64,000 nucleotides of DNA from Microlunatus speluncae (lineage in GTDB: Bacteria > Actinomycetota > Actinomycetes > Propionibacteriales > Propionibacteriaceae), in assembly GCF_009299835.1 (NCBI RefSeq), contig NZ_VKCZ01000006.1, forward strand, positions 62,001 to 126,000, written 5' to 3'. The position numbers and the translations under genes were made by a program. Numbering within the stretch: position 1 is the first letter of the stretch; every line of letters starts with the position of its first letter. The notes under the pieces are model-generated. The model was not told the DNA's origin and did no database searches. It worked only from the letters and a program-made list of their open reading frames with translations. Positions 8,315 through 17,513 of the stretch are shown here, piece after piece.

Positions 8315-10441
8315 TCAACGACGCGAGTCCAAGGACGCGTCCGGTCGAAGCCCGGTGAAGTGGGCGGCGAAGGCCAGCAGGTCGGCGCTCTCGGCGGCGA
8401 TCTTGGCGGTCGGCTTGCCCATCCCGTGGCCGGCGTCGGTCTCGATCCTGGTCAGGATCGGGGCGTCGCCGGCCTGGGCCTGCTGCAGGGTAGCGGTGAA
8501 CTTGTGGCTGTGCAGGGGCACCACCCGGTCGTCATGATCGCCGGTGATCACCAGGGTGGCCGGATAGTTCGTGCCGGTGCGCACGTTGTGCAGCGGGGAG
8601 TACGCCAGCGCGGTGACGAAGTCGTCCGGATCGTCGGGATCACCGAAGTCGGAGGTCCAGGCGGCGCCGACGGTGAACTTGTGGAAGCGGAGCAGATCCA
8701 GCACGCCGACCGCGGGCAGCGCGGCCGCGGCCAGCTCGGGGCGCTGGGTCAACACAGCGCCGACCAGCAGCCCACCGTTGCTGCCGCCGTGCAGGGCCAG
8801 CTGCTTCGGGCTGGTCACGCCGGTCTCGGCGAGGTGCTCACCGACGGCGATGAAGTCGTCGAAGACGTTCTGCTTCTTGGTCAGCCGGCCGGCGTCGTAC
8901 CAGTCGGTGCCGAACTCGCCACCGCCGCGCAGGTTGGCGATCGCCAGCACGCCGCCGGCGGCGAGCCAGGCCGGCCAGATCGCCCGATAGGAGGCGAAGA
9001 TCGGGATCTTGAAACCGCCGTAGCCGTACAGCAGCGTCGGTCGCGGGCCGTCTGCCTCGGCTTCCTGCTCATCGCCCGGAGTGATCAAGAAGTACGGCAC
9101 CTCAGTGCCGTCGGCGCTGGTCGCCCGGCGGCGGCGGACCGTGTAGTCCGGGGGGACCCAACCACCCTCGCCGGCGCTCACCAGGCCGTCCAGTGGCGTC
9201 GTCTCGCCGGTCTCGGTGTCGATCAGGTAGGCCCGGTTCGGAGCGACCACGGCGGACATTCCGGCGAAGGCCTCCCGCTGATCGGGCTGGCCGTTGATCA
9301 GGTTCAGCGCCCCGCCGCCGAGGTCCAGCGGCCCCCGCTCGGTTCCGTCCAGGCCGAACCGCTGCACCACCGGCTGGGCGTCCGCCAGCCCTTCGACCAG
9401 CAACCCGTCGCCGGCGGCGACCACGGTCGACAGGGTGGAATCGCTCTCCGGGACGACCTCGTCGAAGTCCGGCAGATCATCCCCGGTCGGGGCGGCGATG
9501 ACACAGCTGACCACCCGGCCGCGCGGCGCGTCCAGATCCGTGTGCAGATAGACCCGGTCGTCGGCCACCCGGACGAACTCGAACATCGCGCCCGGCCGGT
9601 CGATCAGCTTGATCGGCTCGCCCAGCCCGCTGGTGCCGTCGGTGTCGGTGATCGGAATGAGCCAGAGCCGGTTGCGGTTCTCGGTGCCGCGGACCAGGTG
9701 CACCACCAGGTAGCGATGATCATGGGAGGTCTCGCCCCAGAACATCAGTTGATCATCGTCGGGGAACTCCAAGATCAGTTGATCCTCGGCCTGCGGTGCC
9801 CCGACCCGGTGCAGCTTCAGCTGGCCGCCGCCCTGGGCCGAGGTCTCGGTCCCCTCGGCCCGGCCACCGCCCGGGAAGTGGACGTACAGGTAGCTGCGGG
9901 AATCCGGCAGCCATTCCGGCACACTGAACTTCGCCTGCCGGACGTCGTCCGCGACGTCCTCGCCGGTGTCCAGGTCGCGCAGCCGATAGGTCAGCCAGTC
10001 GCTGCCGCCCTCGCTGACCGCGAACGCGATCGTCTTCCCGTCCGGTGAGACGGTGTAGCCGTTCACCGCCGTCGTCCCGTCGGTCGACAACCCGTTCGGA
10101 TCCATGATCACCCGGCCGCCGGCGAGCAACTCGGCCAGCGAGTCGGCGACGAAGATCACGTCCTGGTTCTGCTCGCCGTCGTTGCGGCCGACCAGGTAGC
10201 GCCCGCTCTTGCGGACCGGCGTCCCGGCCCGGGGTCGGCGCAGGATCCGCTGCATCGTCTGCCGGAACCAGTCCCGGCCCGACAACTCCGCCAGAAACTC
10301 CTCGGTGACCTCGTTCTGCCGGCTGACCCAGTCCGCCGTCTCGGCCGAGTCGGGGTCCTCCAGCCAGCGGTACGGATCGGCGATCTCCTGCCCGTGCAGG
10401 GTCTCGATCAGGTCGTCACGGCGCGTCGTCGGATACTCCAC
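8315..10441 (-). CDS. Prolyl oligopeptidase family serine peptidase (S9A)
   Basis: This is a 708-residue peptidase, the normal family length. The N-terminus (MEYPTTRRDD...DPYRWLEDPDS) is the typical S9A opening, and a seven-bladed propeller follows. The alpha/beta-hydrolase end has the nucleophile motif GGSNGGLLVG (near residue 555), the Asp in GDHDDRVVPLHSHKF (near 636) and the His in DAGHGMGKP (near 669). It should cut short peptides after proline, probably in the cytoplasm since no signal peptide is seen. The gene stands alone. Confidence 0.95.
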   Translation of the reverse strand: MEYPTTRRDDLIETLHGQEIADPYRWLEDPDSAETADWVSRQNEVTEEFLAELSGRDWFRQTMQRILRRPRAGTPVRKSGRYLVGRNDGEQNQDVIFVADSLAELLAGGRVIMDPNGLSTDGTTAVNGYTVSPDGKTIAFAVSEGGSDWLTYRLRDLDTGEDVADDVRQAKFSVPEWLPDSRSYLYVHFPGGGRAEGTETSAQGGGQLKLHRVGAPQAEDQLILEFPDDDQLMFWGETSHDHRYLVVHLVRGTENRNRLWLIPITDTDGTSGLGEPIKLIDRPGAMFEFVRVADDRVYLHTDLDAPRGRVVSCVIAAPTGDDLPDFDEVVPESDSTLSTVVAAGDGLLVEGLADAQPVVQRFGLDGTERGPLDLGGGALNLINGQPDQREAFAGMSAVVAPNRAYLIDTETGETTPLDGLVSAGEGGWVPPDYTVRRRRATSADGTEVPYFLITPGDEQEAEADGPRPTLLYGYGGFKIPIFASYRAIWPAWLAAGGVLAIANLRGGGEFGTDWYDAGRLTKKQNVFDDFIAVGEHLAETGVTSPKQLALHGGSNGGLLVGAVLTQRPELAAAALPAVGVLDLLRFHKFTVGAAWTSDFGDPDDPDDFVTALAYSPLHNVRTGTNYPATLVITGDHDDRVVPLHSHKFTATLQQAQAGDAPILTRIETDAGHGMGKPTAKIAAESADLLAFAAHFTGLRPDASLDSRR

Positions 10442-10501
10442 CCCGGCAGGCTAACCCGGCGTCTCATCATCCAAGAAGGCGGTTCCCGTCCCGCCGAGAC
10501 A

Positions 10502-10536
10502 CCTAGTGTCGTGGGATTACCCCTCACAACACTAGG
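10502..10536. promoter_or_regulatory. Inverted repeat upstream of the YeeE/YedE gene
   Basis: CCTAGTGT (10502-10509) and ACACTAGG (10529-10536) are perfect 8-bp arms separated by 19 nt, ending 14 nt before the ATG. It could be an operator or a leader hairpin. No regulator gene is adjacent. Confidence 0.45.
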
Positions 10537-10550
10537 AATTGATCCCGGAC

Positions 10551-11822
10551 ATGACGTCCTCTCTCGAACTCCCCCGACTGCGGACCATGATGGCCCCGGC
10601 TGCGACCTCCGGCTCGGCTCCCACTCCCGAGCCGCAGCAGCCGGTGCGACGGATCCCGCTGCTGATCTTCGTCCTGCTGGCGGTCGGCGTCGCCGGCTAC
10701 GTGACCGTCGTGCACGGGCTGTCGCAGGGGCTGTTGTTGATCATCGGCCTCGGGCTCGGATTCGCACTGTTCCACTCCCGGTTCGGGTTCACCTCGGCCT
10801 GGCGGCAGTTGATCTCGATCGGCAACGGCCAGGGGCTGCGGGCGCATGCCCTGCTGCTGGGGACCGCGGCGACGCTGGTGATGCTGATCGCGGCCAGCGG
10901 CACGACCCTGTTCGGCGCGACGCCGAGCGCCAGCCCGGGAGCGATCGGGCTGCCACTGTTCGTCGGCGCGGCCGTGTTCGCGATCGGGATGCAGCTCGGC
11001 GGGGCGTGTGCCTCCGGCACCCTGTTCGCCGTCGGGTCCGGTCAGACGTCGATCCTGATCACCCTGTTCGGGTTCATCGCCGGGTCGGTGATCTACACCG
11101 CCGGCTACCCGGTCTTCACCGGCTGGCCGCAGGTGCCGGGCGTGGCGCTGTCCGATCAGGTCGGCTGGCTCGGCGCCTGGGCGATCACCATCGCCGCGCT
11201 GTTGATCATCGTCGCGGTGACCAAGCTGGTGCAGGCGCGGCGCACTCCGCCGCCCACCGATGTGGTGCCGACGGCGACCGGCCCGGCCCGGATCTTCCGC
11301 GGTTCCTGGCCGATCCTGGTCGGCGCGGTGGTGCTCGGCGTGCTCGCCGGAGCGGTCTTCCTGGTCTCCGGCGGCACCTGGGGGGTGACGTACGCCTTCG
11401 GGTTGTGGGGCGCGAAGTTCCTGCAGCTGCTGGGATTCCAGCCCGAGCTGTGGGCGTTCTGGCAGCAGCCGAGCAACGCCAAGGCACTGGCCGCCTCGGT
11501 CTGGCAGGACAAGACGACGCTCACCGATGTCGGGATCATGATCGGCGCCGGGGTCGCCGCCGCCGCGGCCGGCGCCTGGAAGATCCACACCGGCATCCCC
11601 TGGCGGACCGCCGTCGCCGCCCTGATCGGCGGCATCCTGATGGGCATCGGTGCCCGGCTGGCCGGCGGCTGCAACATCGGCGCCTACCTGGGCGGCATCA
11701 GCCGCGGCAGCCTGCACGGCTGGCTCTGGGCCGTCTTCGCCCTCGGCGGCACCTGGATCGGCCTCAAACTCCGCCCCCTCTTCGCCCTCCCCAACCCCAA
11801 ACCCACCGACTCCATCTGCTGA
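10551..11822 (+). CDS. YeeE/YedE-family sulfur-compound transporter (fused, two-repeat form)
   Basis: This 423-residue polytopic membrane protein is of the YeeE/YedE (DUF395) class, which imports thiosulfate or related sulfur compounds in characterised members. The hallmark cysteine motifs are seen twice: GGACASGTLFAVGSG in the first half and ARLAGGCNIGAYLGG in the second, matching the internal duplication. About ten hydrophobic helices are visible. The ATG at 10551 follows AGGA by about 13 nt; a TTG at 10539 in frame is a weaker alternative. No TusA or rhodanese neighbour is in view. Confidence 0.88.
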   Translation: MTSSLELPRLRTMMAPAATSGSAPTPEPQQPVRRIPLLIFVLLAVGVAGYVTVVHGLSQGLLLIIGLGLGFALFHSRFGFTSAWRQLISIGNGQGLRAHALLLGTAATLVMLIAASGTTLFGATPSASPGAIGLPLFVGAAVFAIGMQLGGACASGTLFAVGSGQTSILITLFGFIAGSVIYTAGYPVFTGWPQVPGVALSDQVGWLGAWAITIAALLIIVAVTKLVQARRTPPPTDVVPTATGPARIFRGSWPILVGAVVLGVLAGAVFLVSGGTWGVTYAFGLWGAKFLQLLGFQPELWAFWQQPSNAKALAASVWQDKTTLTDVGIMIGAGVAAAAAGAWKIHTGIPWRTAVAALIGGILMGIGARLAGGCNIGAYLGGISRGSLHGWLWAVFALGGTWIGLKLRPLFALPNPKPTDSIC

Positions 11823-11829
11823 ACCCACC

Positions 11830-11887
11830 CCCCGACTTGTCAGACTCTCACCACGCCCTGGCGTGGTGAGAGTCTGACAAGTCGGGG
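11830..11887. repeat. 58-nt palindromic element, copy 1 (bidirectional terminator candidate)
   Basis: Perfect 28-bp arms (11830-11857, 11860-11887) with a 2-nt loop. The outer 15 nt are CCCCGACTTGTCAGA and the centre is CACGCCCTGGCGT. Copy 2 at 58065-58122 has the same length, outer arms and centre but a different, still self-complementary, middle segment. It lies between two convergent genes and lacks a T-tract. Confidence 0.85.
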
Positions 11888-11898
11888 TGGAGTGGGGG

Positions 11899-14800
11899 TT
11901 AGCGGAGGCGGAGGCGGTGGACGCCGCCTTCCTCGGTGCCGGCGAACAGGAGGCGGGCGTCGGGGCTGACCTGCAGGCTGGTCACCGACAGGTTCTGCAG
12001 GCCGGCCGACACGTTGTGCCAGGTCGCGCCGCCGTCGGTGCTGGCCAGGACGCCGCGGCCACCCTTGACCAGGCCGTTGCCGGACCAGCTCGAGGTGCCG
12101 GCGTACAGGGTGTCGCCGGCCACGGCCACATCGGTGACCCGGATCGGCAGCGAGCCGGAATCCCCGGCGCGGAAGGTCTTTCCGCCGTCCTCGCTCACGG
12201 CCAGTCCGTGACCGCCGACCACGATGCGATCTTCGGTCACGGTGATCGCGGTGACCGGCCGGTCGTACACCCGGGTCACCGTCCGGCCACCGTCGTCGGA
12301 CCGGAACAGGCCCTCGGCGCTGCCCAGCCAGAGCCGCTCCGGATCGGCCGGGTCGTGCTCGATCACGGTGAACAGTTGATCATGGAAGAACTTCTGCCAG
12401 GTCCGGCCGCCGTCGTCGGTGGCGAACAGACCGAAGCCCACCAGTGACCCGAAGAGGGCCACCACCCGGTCCGGCGAACTCGGCGACACCGAGACGTCCA
12501 GCGGGATCTCGAACGTCGTGCCCCGCGACTTCCAGGTGCGGCCGCCGTCGTCGCTGCGCTCGACCCGGAAGTCGCCGGCCGCGGTCTTCATGGTGCGCCA
12601 GACGATCGACCGATCCTTCGGGTACGCCGACAGGGTGTGCACCGTCTTGCCGTAGTACGCCTCGCCGCCCGAGGAGCCCCACTCGCTGGTCGCCGGGGTC
12701 ACCTTCCCGGCCGGCAACGGGGTGTCGTAGGTGGCGAACCGGGTGCCGGCGATCAGCTCCGGCTTGCCGTCCCGGTCGGCGACGGCCAGGTCGTAAACGG
12801 TCTCGCCCGGCACGCCAACCCGGACCGGCTTCTCCCCCGCCCGGCTCCGGTAGAGCCCGGACCCGGGGGTGGACCACAGCAGGTCGCCGTTCGGCCGCGG
12901 CAGGAAGTCGGTCTCCGGCGCTCCCGGGGCGATGTCGGCGATCTTGGTCCATTCGGCGCCGTGATCCCGGCCCAGCCATTGGTGACCGCGGAGCGTGTAG
13001 ACCATCAGGGTGCCGGACCGCAGCACCAGCCCGTAGGCCGACTTGTCCGGTTCGGCGAAGATCTCCCGCCAGCTGCCGCCGCCGTCGATCGAGGCCTGGA
13101 CCCGGTCCTGGCTGTCCAGATAGGCGACCTGCTCGGCATCGGCGACCAGGCCGGCGATCCCCGGCTGCTGATCGATGATCAACTCCGCCGCACCCGGCTT
13201 GCCGGCGACCACGCCCGGCACCTTCCAGACCGTGGAATAGCCGGCCAGGAAGAGATCCGAGCCGGTCAGCCCGGCGCCGTTCAGGTCGTCGCCGAGCGGG
13301 TTGGCGGTCCGGCTCCAGGTCTCGCCGCCGTCGCGGCTGATCAGGATCAGGTCGGCGGTCACCGCCACCAGCGCCCGACCCTCCTCGTCCATGATCAACT
13401 TCTGGTACGAGGCGTTGGGCACCGCCAGCCGCTGCCAGCTGCGGCCGCCGTCGCGGCTGCGCAGGATCGTGCCCTGGTAGGTCGGGTCGAGCACCGACGC
13501 CAGCGGACCGGTGCCGATCGTGCCGTTCACCGCGTACCACATGGCATCCGGATTGTCCGGATCGATCACCACGTCGCCACTGCCGGCCGCGACCTGCCAG
13601 ACCGGGCGCTGCTGCCAGCTCTGACCGCCGTCGTCGCTGAACCAGGGGCTGACCTTGCCCCACTGGTTGATCACGATCCGGTCCGGATCGGCGTCGGAGG
13701 CGGCCAGCGCACCGGAGGTGTTGTTCGGGCCGATCGGCTCCCACTTTGCTCTGGGGTTGGGCCGCATCGCTTCCAGATAAGCGGATCCGACCAGCTCGAC
13801 CCCGGTGTCGGTGCGGGCCGTGGCCCGGACCTCGAACTCACCGGCCCGGCGCAGCGGCAGCGCGGCCCGGAACCACTGACCATGATCGAGTACGGTCCGG
13901 ATCCGTTGCTCCTTGCCCTGCGGATCGACCAGCGTGATCATCGGCGGCTCGGTGACCGGCCGCGGGCTCCAGACCAGCGCCGTCGATGACGTCTCGGCCG
14001 GATCGGGCGACGGCTGCACGATCAGCGGCCGGACCGCGATCAGGTACGGCGTCCGGACCGACGGCAGCTTGCCCCCGGCCGGGGTGGCCACCACCCAGCC
14101 GGAGAAGTCCTGGTCCGCGCCGGAGACCGCCCCGGACACCGTGACGGTGACCGCGGCGCTGCCCCCGGCCGGGATGGTGAGCTTGGTCTTGCTCAGCTTG
14201 ACCGAGCCCGCGCTGCCGTACCGCTCGGCGTGCAGATCGAGGGTGACCGGCTTGGCGCCGAGGTTGCTCCAGCTCACCGTGCCGGACTTCTTGATCGACT
14301 TCGCGGCGTTGCCGGCCAGGCCGAGGTCGAGGGTGCCCGGCGAGGCCAGCACGGTCGCCCGGGCGGCCGCGGCGACGTCGAGCCGGCCGGCGCCCTGGAC
14401 GGTCGGTCCGGCGTTGATCTTGTGCGCCGACCCGGTCAGCTGAGCGGAGAGGTCGGCCCCGGTCAGGTCCGGACGGAGCTGATGCAACAACGCGGCGGCG
14501 CCGGCGACGTGCGGGGCGGCCATCGAGGTGCCGGACATCCGGTACGTGCCCTGCTCGTAGTTCGCCTTCGGCAGCGAGGAGCTGATCTCCACCCCCGGTG
14601 CGACCAGATCGACCCCGGCGGCGAACCGGCTGGTCGGGCCGCGGGAGGAGAACGACGCGACCTGATCGGTGAGGTCGGCGGCCGACACCTCGATCGTCAC
14701 CGGGCCGTCGGCCAGCAGCCGCTGGATCGCCGTCCACTGCAGGTCGAGCAGGCCGATCACGACCAGCTCGTCCAGGCGCCAGGGATCGGGCTGCACGCTG

Positions 14801-16221
14801 AGCTTCGGCGACAGCGCCGCCACCGGATCCGCCGACCCGGCTCCGCTCCGGACCTGCCGGGCGAGTTGCTCGGCCAACGGCGTGTTGCTCGGCGAGTAGG
14901 CCAGGGCCGCGATCGCGCCCCGGGTCTCGGCCAGCCGGGCGTGCTCGACCATCACGTCGGTGACGTCCTGCATCTGCGACGGCAGGTTGGCCCGGTAGGC
15001 GACGATCTTGCCGGTCACGTCGCCGACCCGCTCGTAGTCCTCTTCCCGACCGAGACCGACGTCGATCACCTCGGCGCTGATCGGCTGCTGCGGCCCGGCC
15101 GCGCTGAACGGCACCCGGAAGCCGCCGAGCGGCTCGTCGACCGGGGATTTGATCTTGGCCACCGGCGCGCTGACGCCGGTGACGGACGCGCCGACCGAGA
15201 GCACACCGGCCGCGGCGGCCGGAGTGCCGACGGTCTGGGCGCCGGGGCCGGAGTTGCCGGCGGCGGCGACCACGACGGCGCCGAGCTGGCTGGCCCGGGT
15301 CGCCGCCAGGCCGAGGGGATCGGTGCCGTCGCCGGACCCGCCGAGGCTGAGGTTGATCACGTCGGCGCGATACGGATTCGCCGGGTCGACCGCCGCCTCC
15401 AGCCCGGCGATGATGTCGGACTCGTAGCCGCCGCCGGACTCGTCCAGCACCTTGTACGCGGTCAGGGTGGCCTCCGGCGCGACGCCCGTCACCAGCCCGG
15501 CCCCGCCGTCGCCGGCCGCGATCCCGGCCACGTGGGTGCCATGACCCTGGTCGTCCATCGGATCGTCGTCGTTGTTGGCGAAGTCGTAGCCGGCGGCCAC
15601 CTTGTGCTTGGGCCCGAAGCCCTCGCCGAGCGAGGGATGGCTGTAGTCGATGCCGGTGTCGATCACCGCGATCGTCGAGCCGGCGCCGCGGACGAGCTCG
15701 CCGGCCGGGTCGCTCTGCCGCCACACCTCGGGCGCACCGATGTGCGGCACCGAGGTGCTGGTGCCGATCGTCAGCCGCTGATCGGTCAGCACCGCGGCGA
15801 CGCCGGGTCGGGCGGCCAGGTCGTCGAGCCGGCCCGGGTCCACCTCGACCGCGACGGCGTTGATCAGGTCGACCAGGGTGCGGCGCTGCTCGATCGCGAT
15901 GCCGGCCTTCCGCGCGGCCGCGACAACGGTGTCCTGCTCGGACCGGATCGCCGTCCGCCGCTGATCCAGCCGGCGCCGCTCCGCGCTGCCCGATCTGGCG
16001 GCCCGATCCGATTCGGCGGCCGAGACCTCGGCCAGCGCCGGGTCCTGGTCCAAGATCAGGATCGCGCGCACGGGATCGGTGGGTGCGGCCGGCTCGGCGC
16101 CCGCCGGCCCGGGGGGACCGATCAGCAGGGCACCGAGCACGGCCATGATCATCACGCCGCCCAGGAGGAGCGGCCGGGAACTGCTGGGGGCATGGCCACG
16201 GGGCGGAGCGACGTGAGTCAT
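11899..16221 (-). CDS. Secreted S8 subtilisin-like serine protease with C-terminal Asp-box (BNR/VPS10-like) region
   Basis: This is a 1440-residue protein. It has a signal peptide of about 42 residues (cleavage near AGA-EP), a propeptide (about 50-165), then the S8 catalytic domain: Asp188 in AVIDTGID, His227 in DQGHGTHVAG, oxyanion Asn323 in AAGNSGPG and Ser566 in MSGTSMAAPH. A PA-like insert of about 170 residues sits between Asn and Ser. An Ig/FN3-like stretch follows. The last ~600 residues carry at least nine Asp-box motifs such as SDDGGQSWQ, SRDGGETWS and TDDGGRTWQ, indicating one or two beta-propellers. The start at 16221 is set by the signal peptide. The role is extracellular proteolysis, perhaps glycan- or surface-targeted. 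A regulator is divergent. Confidence 0.93.
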   Translation of the reverse strand: MTHVAPPRGHAPSSSRPLLLGGVMIMAVLGALLIGPPGPAGAEPAAPTDPVRAILILDQDPALAEVSAAESDRAARSGSAERRRLDQRRTAIRSEQDTVVAAARKAGIAIEQRRTLVDLINAVAVEVDPGRLDDLAARPGVAAVLTDQRLTIGTSTSVPHIGAPEVWRQSDPAGELVRGAGSTIAVIDTGIDYSHPSLGEGFGPKHKVAAGYDFANNDDDPMDDQGHGTHVAGIAAGDGGAGLVTGVAPEATLTAYKVLDESGGGYESDIIAGLEAAVDPANPYRADVINLSLGGSGDGTDPLGLAATRASQLGAVVVAAAGNSGPGAQTVGTPAAAAGVLSVGASVTGVSAPVAKIKSPVDEPLGGFRVPFSAAGPQQPISAEVIDVGLGREEDYERVGDVTGKIVAYRANLPSQMQDVTDVMVEHARLAETRGAIAALAYSPSNTPLAEQLARQVRSGAGSADPVAALSPKLSVQPDPWRLDELVVIGLLDLQWTAIQRLLADGPVTIEVSAADLTDQVASFSSRGPTSRFAAGVDLVAPGVEISSSLPKANYEQGTYRMSGTSMAAPHVAGAAALLHQLRPDLTGADLSAQLTGSAHKINAGPTVQGAGRLDVAAAARATVLASPGTLDLGLAGNAAKSIKKSGTVSWSNLGAKPVTLDLHAERYGSAGSVKLSKTKLTIPAGGSAAVTVTVSGAVSGADQDFSGWVVATPAGGKLPSVRTPYLIAVRPLIVQPSPDPAETSSTALVWSPRPVTEPPMITLVDPQGKEQRIRTVLDHGQWFRAALPLRRAGEFEVRATARTDTGVELVGSAYLEAMRPNPRAKWEPIGPNNTSGALAASDADPDRIVINQWGKVSPWFSDDGGQSWQQRPVWQVAAGSGDVVIDPDNPDAMWYAVNGTIGTGPLASVLDPTYQGTILRSRDGGRSWQRLAVPNASYQKLIMDEEGRALVAVTADLILISRDGGETWSRTANPLGDDLNGAGLTGSDLFLAGYSTVWKVPGVVAGKPGAAELIIDQQPGIAGLVADAEQVAYLDSQDRVQASIDGGGSWREIFAEPDKSAYGLVLRSGTLMVYTLRGHQWLGRDHGAEWTKIADIAPGAPETDFLPRPNGDLLWSTPGSGLYRSRAGEKPVRVGVPGETVYDLAVADRDGKPELIAGTRFATYDTPLPAGKVTPATSEWGSSGGEAYYGKTVHTLSAYPKDRSIVWRTMKTAAGDFRVERSDDGGRTWKSRGTTFEIPLDVSVSPSSPDRVVALFGSLVGFGLFATDDGGRTWQKFFHDQLFTVIEHDPADPERLWLGSAEGLFRSDDGGRTVTRVYDRPVTAITVTEDRIVVGGHGLAVSEDGGKTFRAGDSGSLPIRVTDVAVAGDTLYAGTSSWSGNGLVKGGRGVLASTDGGATWHNVSAGLQNLSVTSLQVSPDARLLFAGTEEGGVHRLRLR

Positions 16222-16301
16222 GGCCCCGACGCTAAGAAATCGGCCGGAGTCGCCGCAATGAATTCGCCTGGCTGATCGCGGCCAATGGCACCAAACGGCC
16301 A

Positions 16302-16365
16302 ACCGCCGACCCGTCAGATCCGCGGCCGTTTTTGCGGCGTGTCGACGCACAACTGGCGGCTCGGC
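16302..16365. repeat. 64-nt repeat with terminal inverted repeats, copy 1
   Basis: About 91% identical (6 mismatches in 64) to 43598-43661. The ends GCCGACCCGTCA and (reverse complement) GCCGAGCCGTCA are near-perfect inverted repeats in copy 2; the core CGGCCGTTTTTGCGG is invariant. It lies in the divergent spacer between the protease and its neighbouring regulator. Confidence 0.75.
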
Positions 16366-16477
16366 CCGGGGCGCCGGGACGGGCGGGATCCGCGGCCCGC
16401 GCTCGGCCAGCGTCCGACCGGCGTCCAGCCGGCGTTCGACCGGTGCCGGCAGAGCCCGGTTCTGCGATGATGTGCCG

Positions 16478-17449
16478 ATGTCCGGGGAGGTCGAAGATCA
16501 GATCCTGGCCGCGGTCGGGATCGAGGACCTCGACGAGCGGGTCTACCGGTTTCTGCTGACCCGACCGTCCGCCACTCCGGCCGAGGTGGCGGCGGAACTG
16601 TCCCTGACCGGGCGCCGGGCCCTCCGATCGCTCAGCGCGCTCCGCGGCAGTGGCCTGATCACTCAGCTTTCCGGCCGTCCGCGGCGCTTCGCGGTGACCG
16701 ATCCGGAACCGGCGATCGAGCAGCTGATCCGGCAGCGCACCGGCGAGCTGGCCCGGGCCCGGGAGACCGCGGCGGCCCTGTCGGCCGTATTCCATGCCAC
16801 GCAACGGATCGAGAGCCGTGGCGGCCCGATCGAGTTGCTGCCCGGCTCGGCCGAGCTCGGCCGCTGGTTCGTCCGGCTGCAGCAGCAGGCGCGGGAGGAA
16901 ATGCTGGTGCTGGACCGGCCGCCGTACGCGCTGGCCGCGACCAACCCGGTCGAGCCCGGGCTGCTGGCCGACGGCATCGCCTGGCGCGCGATCTATGCGC
17001 CCGAGGCGCTGGAGCAGCCCGGCGCGATGGCCGAGGTCGCCGAGCTGGCCCGGTTGGGCGAGCAGGGCCGGGTGCTGCCCAACCTGCCGATCAAGCTGGC
17101 GATCGCCGACCGCCGGCTGGCCATGCTGCCGCTGCACTTCGACCTGGCCACGGCACCGGTGGCGCTGATCCGCGAGTCGTTGCTGCTGGACGCGCTGATC
17201 TGCCTCTTCGAACAGTTCTGGGAGCGCGCCGTACCGATCGGCCCGGACCAGCCCGACGCCGAACTCGGCGACACCGACCGGACCCTGATCACCCTGCTCA
17301 CCGCCGGCCTCACCGACACCGCGATCGCCCGCCAGATGGGCTGGTCGACCCGCACCATGCGCCGCCGGGTCAGCGCGATCTTCGACCAGCTCTCCGTCTC
17401 CAACCGCTTCCAGGCCGGAGTCCAGGCCGTACGCCGCGGCTGGATCTGA
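16478..17449 (+). CDS. Two-HTH regulator (TrmB-like N-domain, LuxR-type C-terminal HTH)
   Basis: This is a 323-residue protein. Residues about 15-70 form a winged helix of the TrmB/MarR sort (PAEVAAELSLTGRRALRSLSAL). The middle resembles a sugar- or phospholipase-D-like sensor segment. The end (LLTAGLTDTAIARQMGWSTRTMRRRVSAIFDQL) is a LuxR/GerE helix-turn-helix. ATG 16478 or GTG 16472 could start it. Proteins of this layout are often next to secreted serine proteases in actinobacteria, so control of the divergent subtilase gene is a fair inference. Confidence 0.82.
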   Translation: MSGEVEDQILAAVGIEDLDERVYRFLLTRPSATPAEVAAELSLTGRRALRSLSALRGSGLITQLSGRPRRFAVTDPEPAIEQLIRQRTGELARARETAAALSAVFHATQRIESRGGPIELLPGSAELGRWFVRLQQQAREEMLVLDRPPYALAATNPVEPGLLADGIAWRAIYAPEALEQPGAMAEVAELARLGEQGRVLPNLPIKLAIADRRLAMLPLHFDLATAPVALIRESLLLDALICLFEQFWERAVPIGPDQPDAELGDTDRTLITLLTAGLTDTAIARQMGWSTRTMRRRVSAIFDQLSVSNRFQAGVQAVRRGWI

Positions 17450-17478
17450 CCCCTCGCTTCGGAGGCGTACAGAAGAGT

Positions 17479-17509
17479 TGTGCATATGTTCCGTGCACAC
17501 TTATTGTGT
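17479..17509. promoter_or_regulatory. Operator-like inverted repeats upstream of the ArsR-type gene
   Basis: TGTGCA (17479-17484) pairs with TGCACA (17494-17499), and ACAC-ttatt-GTGT overlaps at 17497-17509. The AT-rich stretch lies directly before the ATG at 17514, so autorepression is likely. Confidence 0.5.
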
Positions 17510-17513
17510 ACGC

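Noticed and set aside
14230..16275. A 681-codon plus-strand frame opposite the subtilase
   Set aside because: Composition is that of an antisense shadow with no domain, and the minus-strand subtilase has a complete catalytic triad across the same DNA.
16222..16350. A 43-residue N-terminal extension of the subtilase
   Set aside because: It reads through the 64-nt repeat; the signal peptide begins at the Met at 16221.
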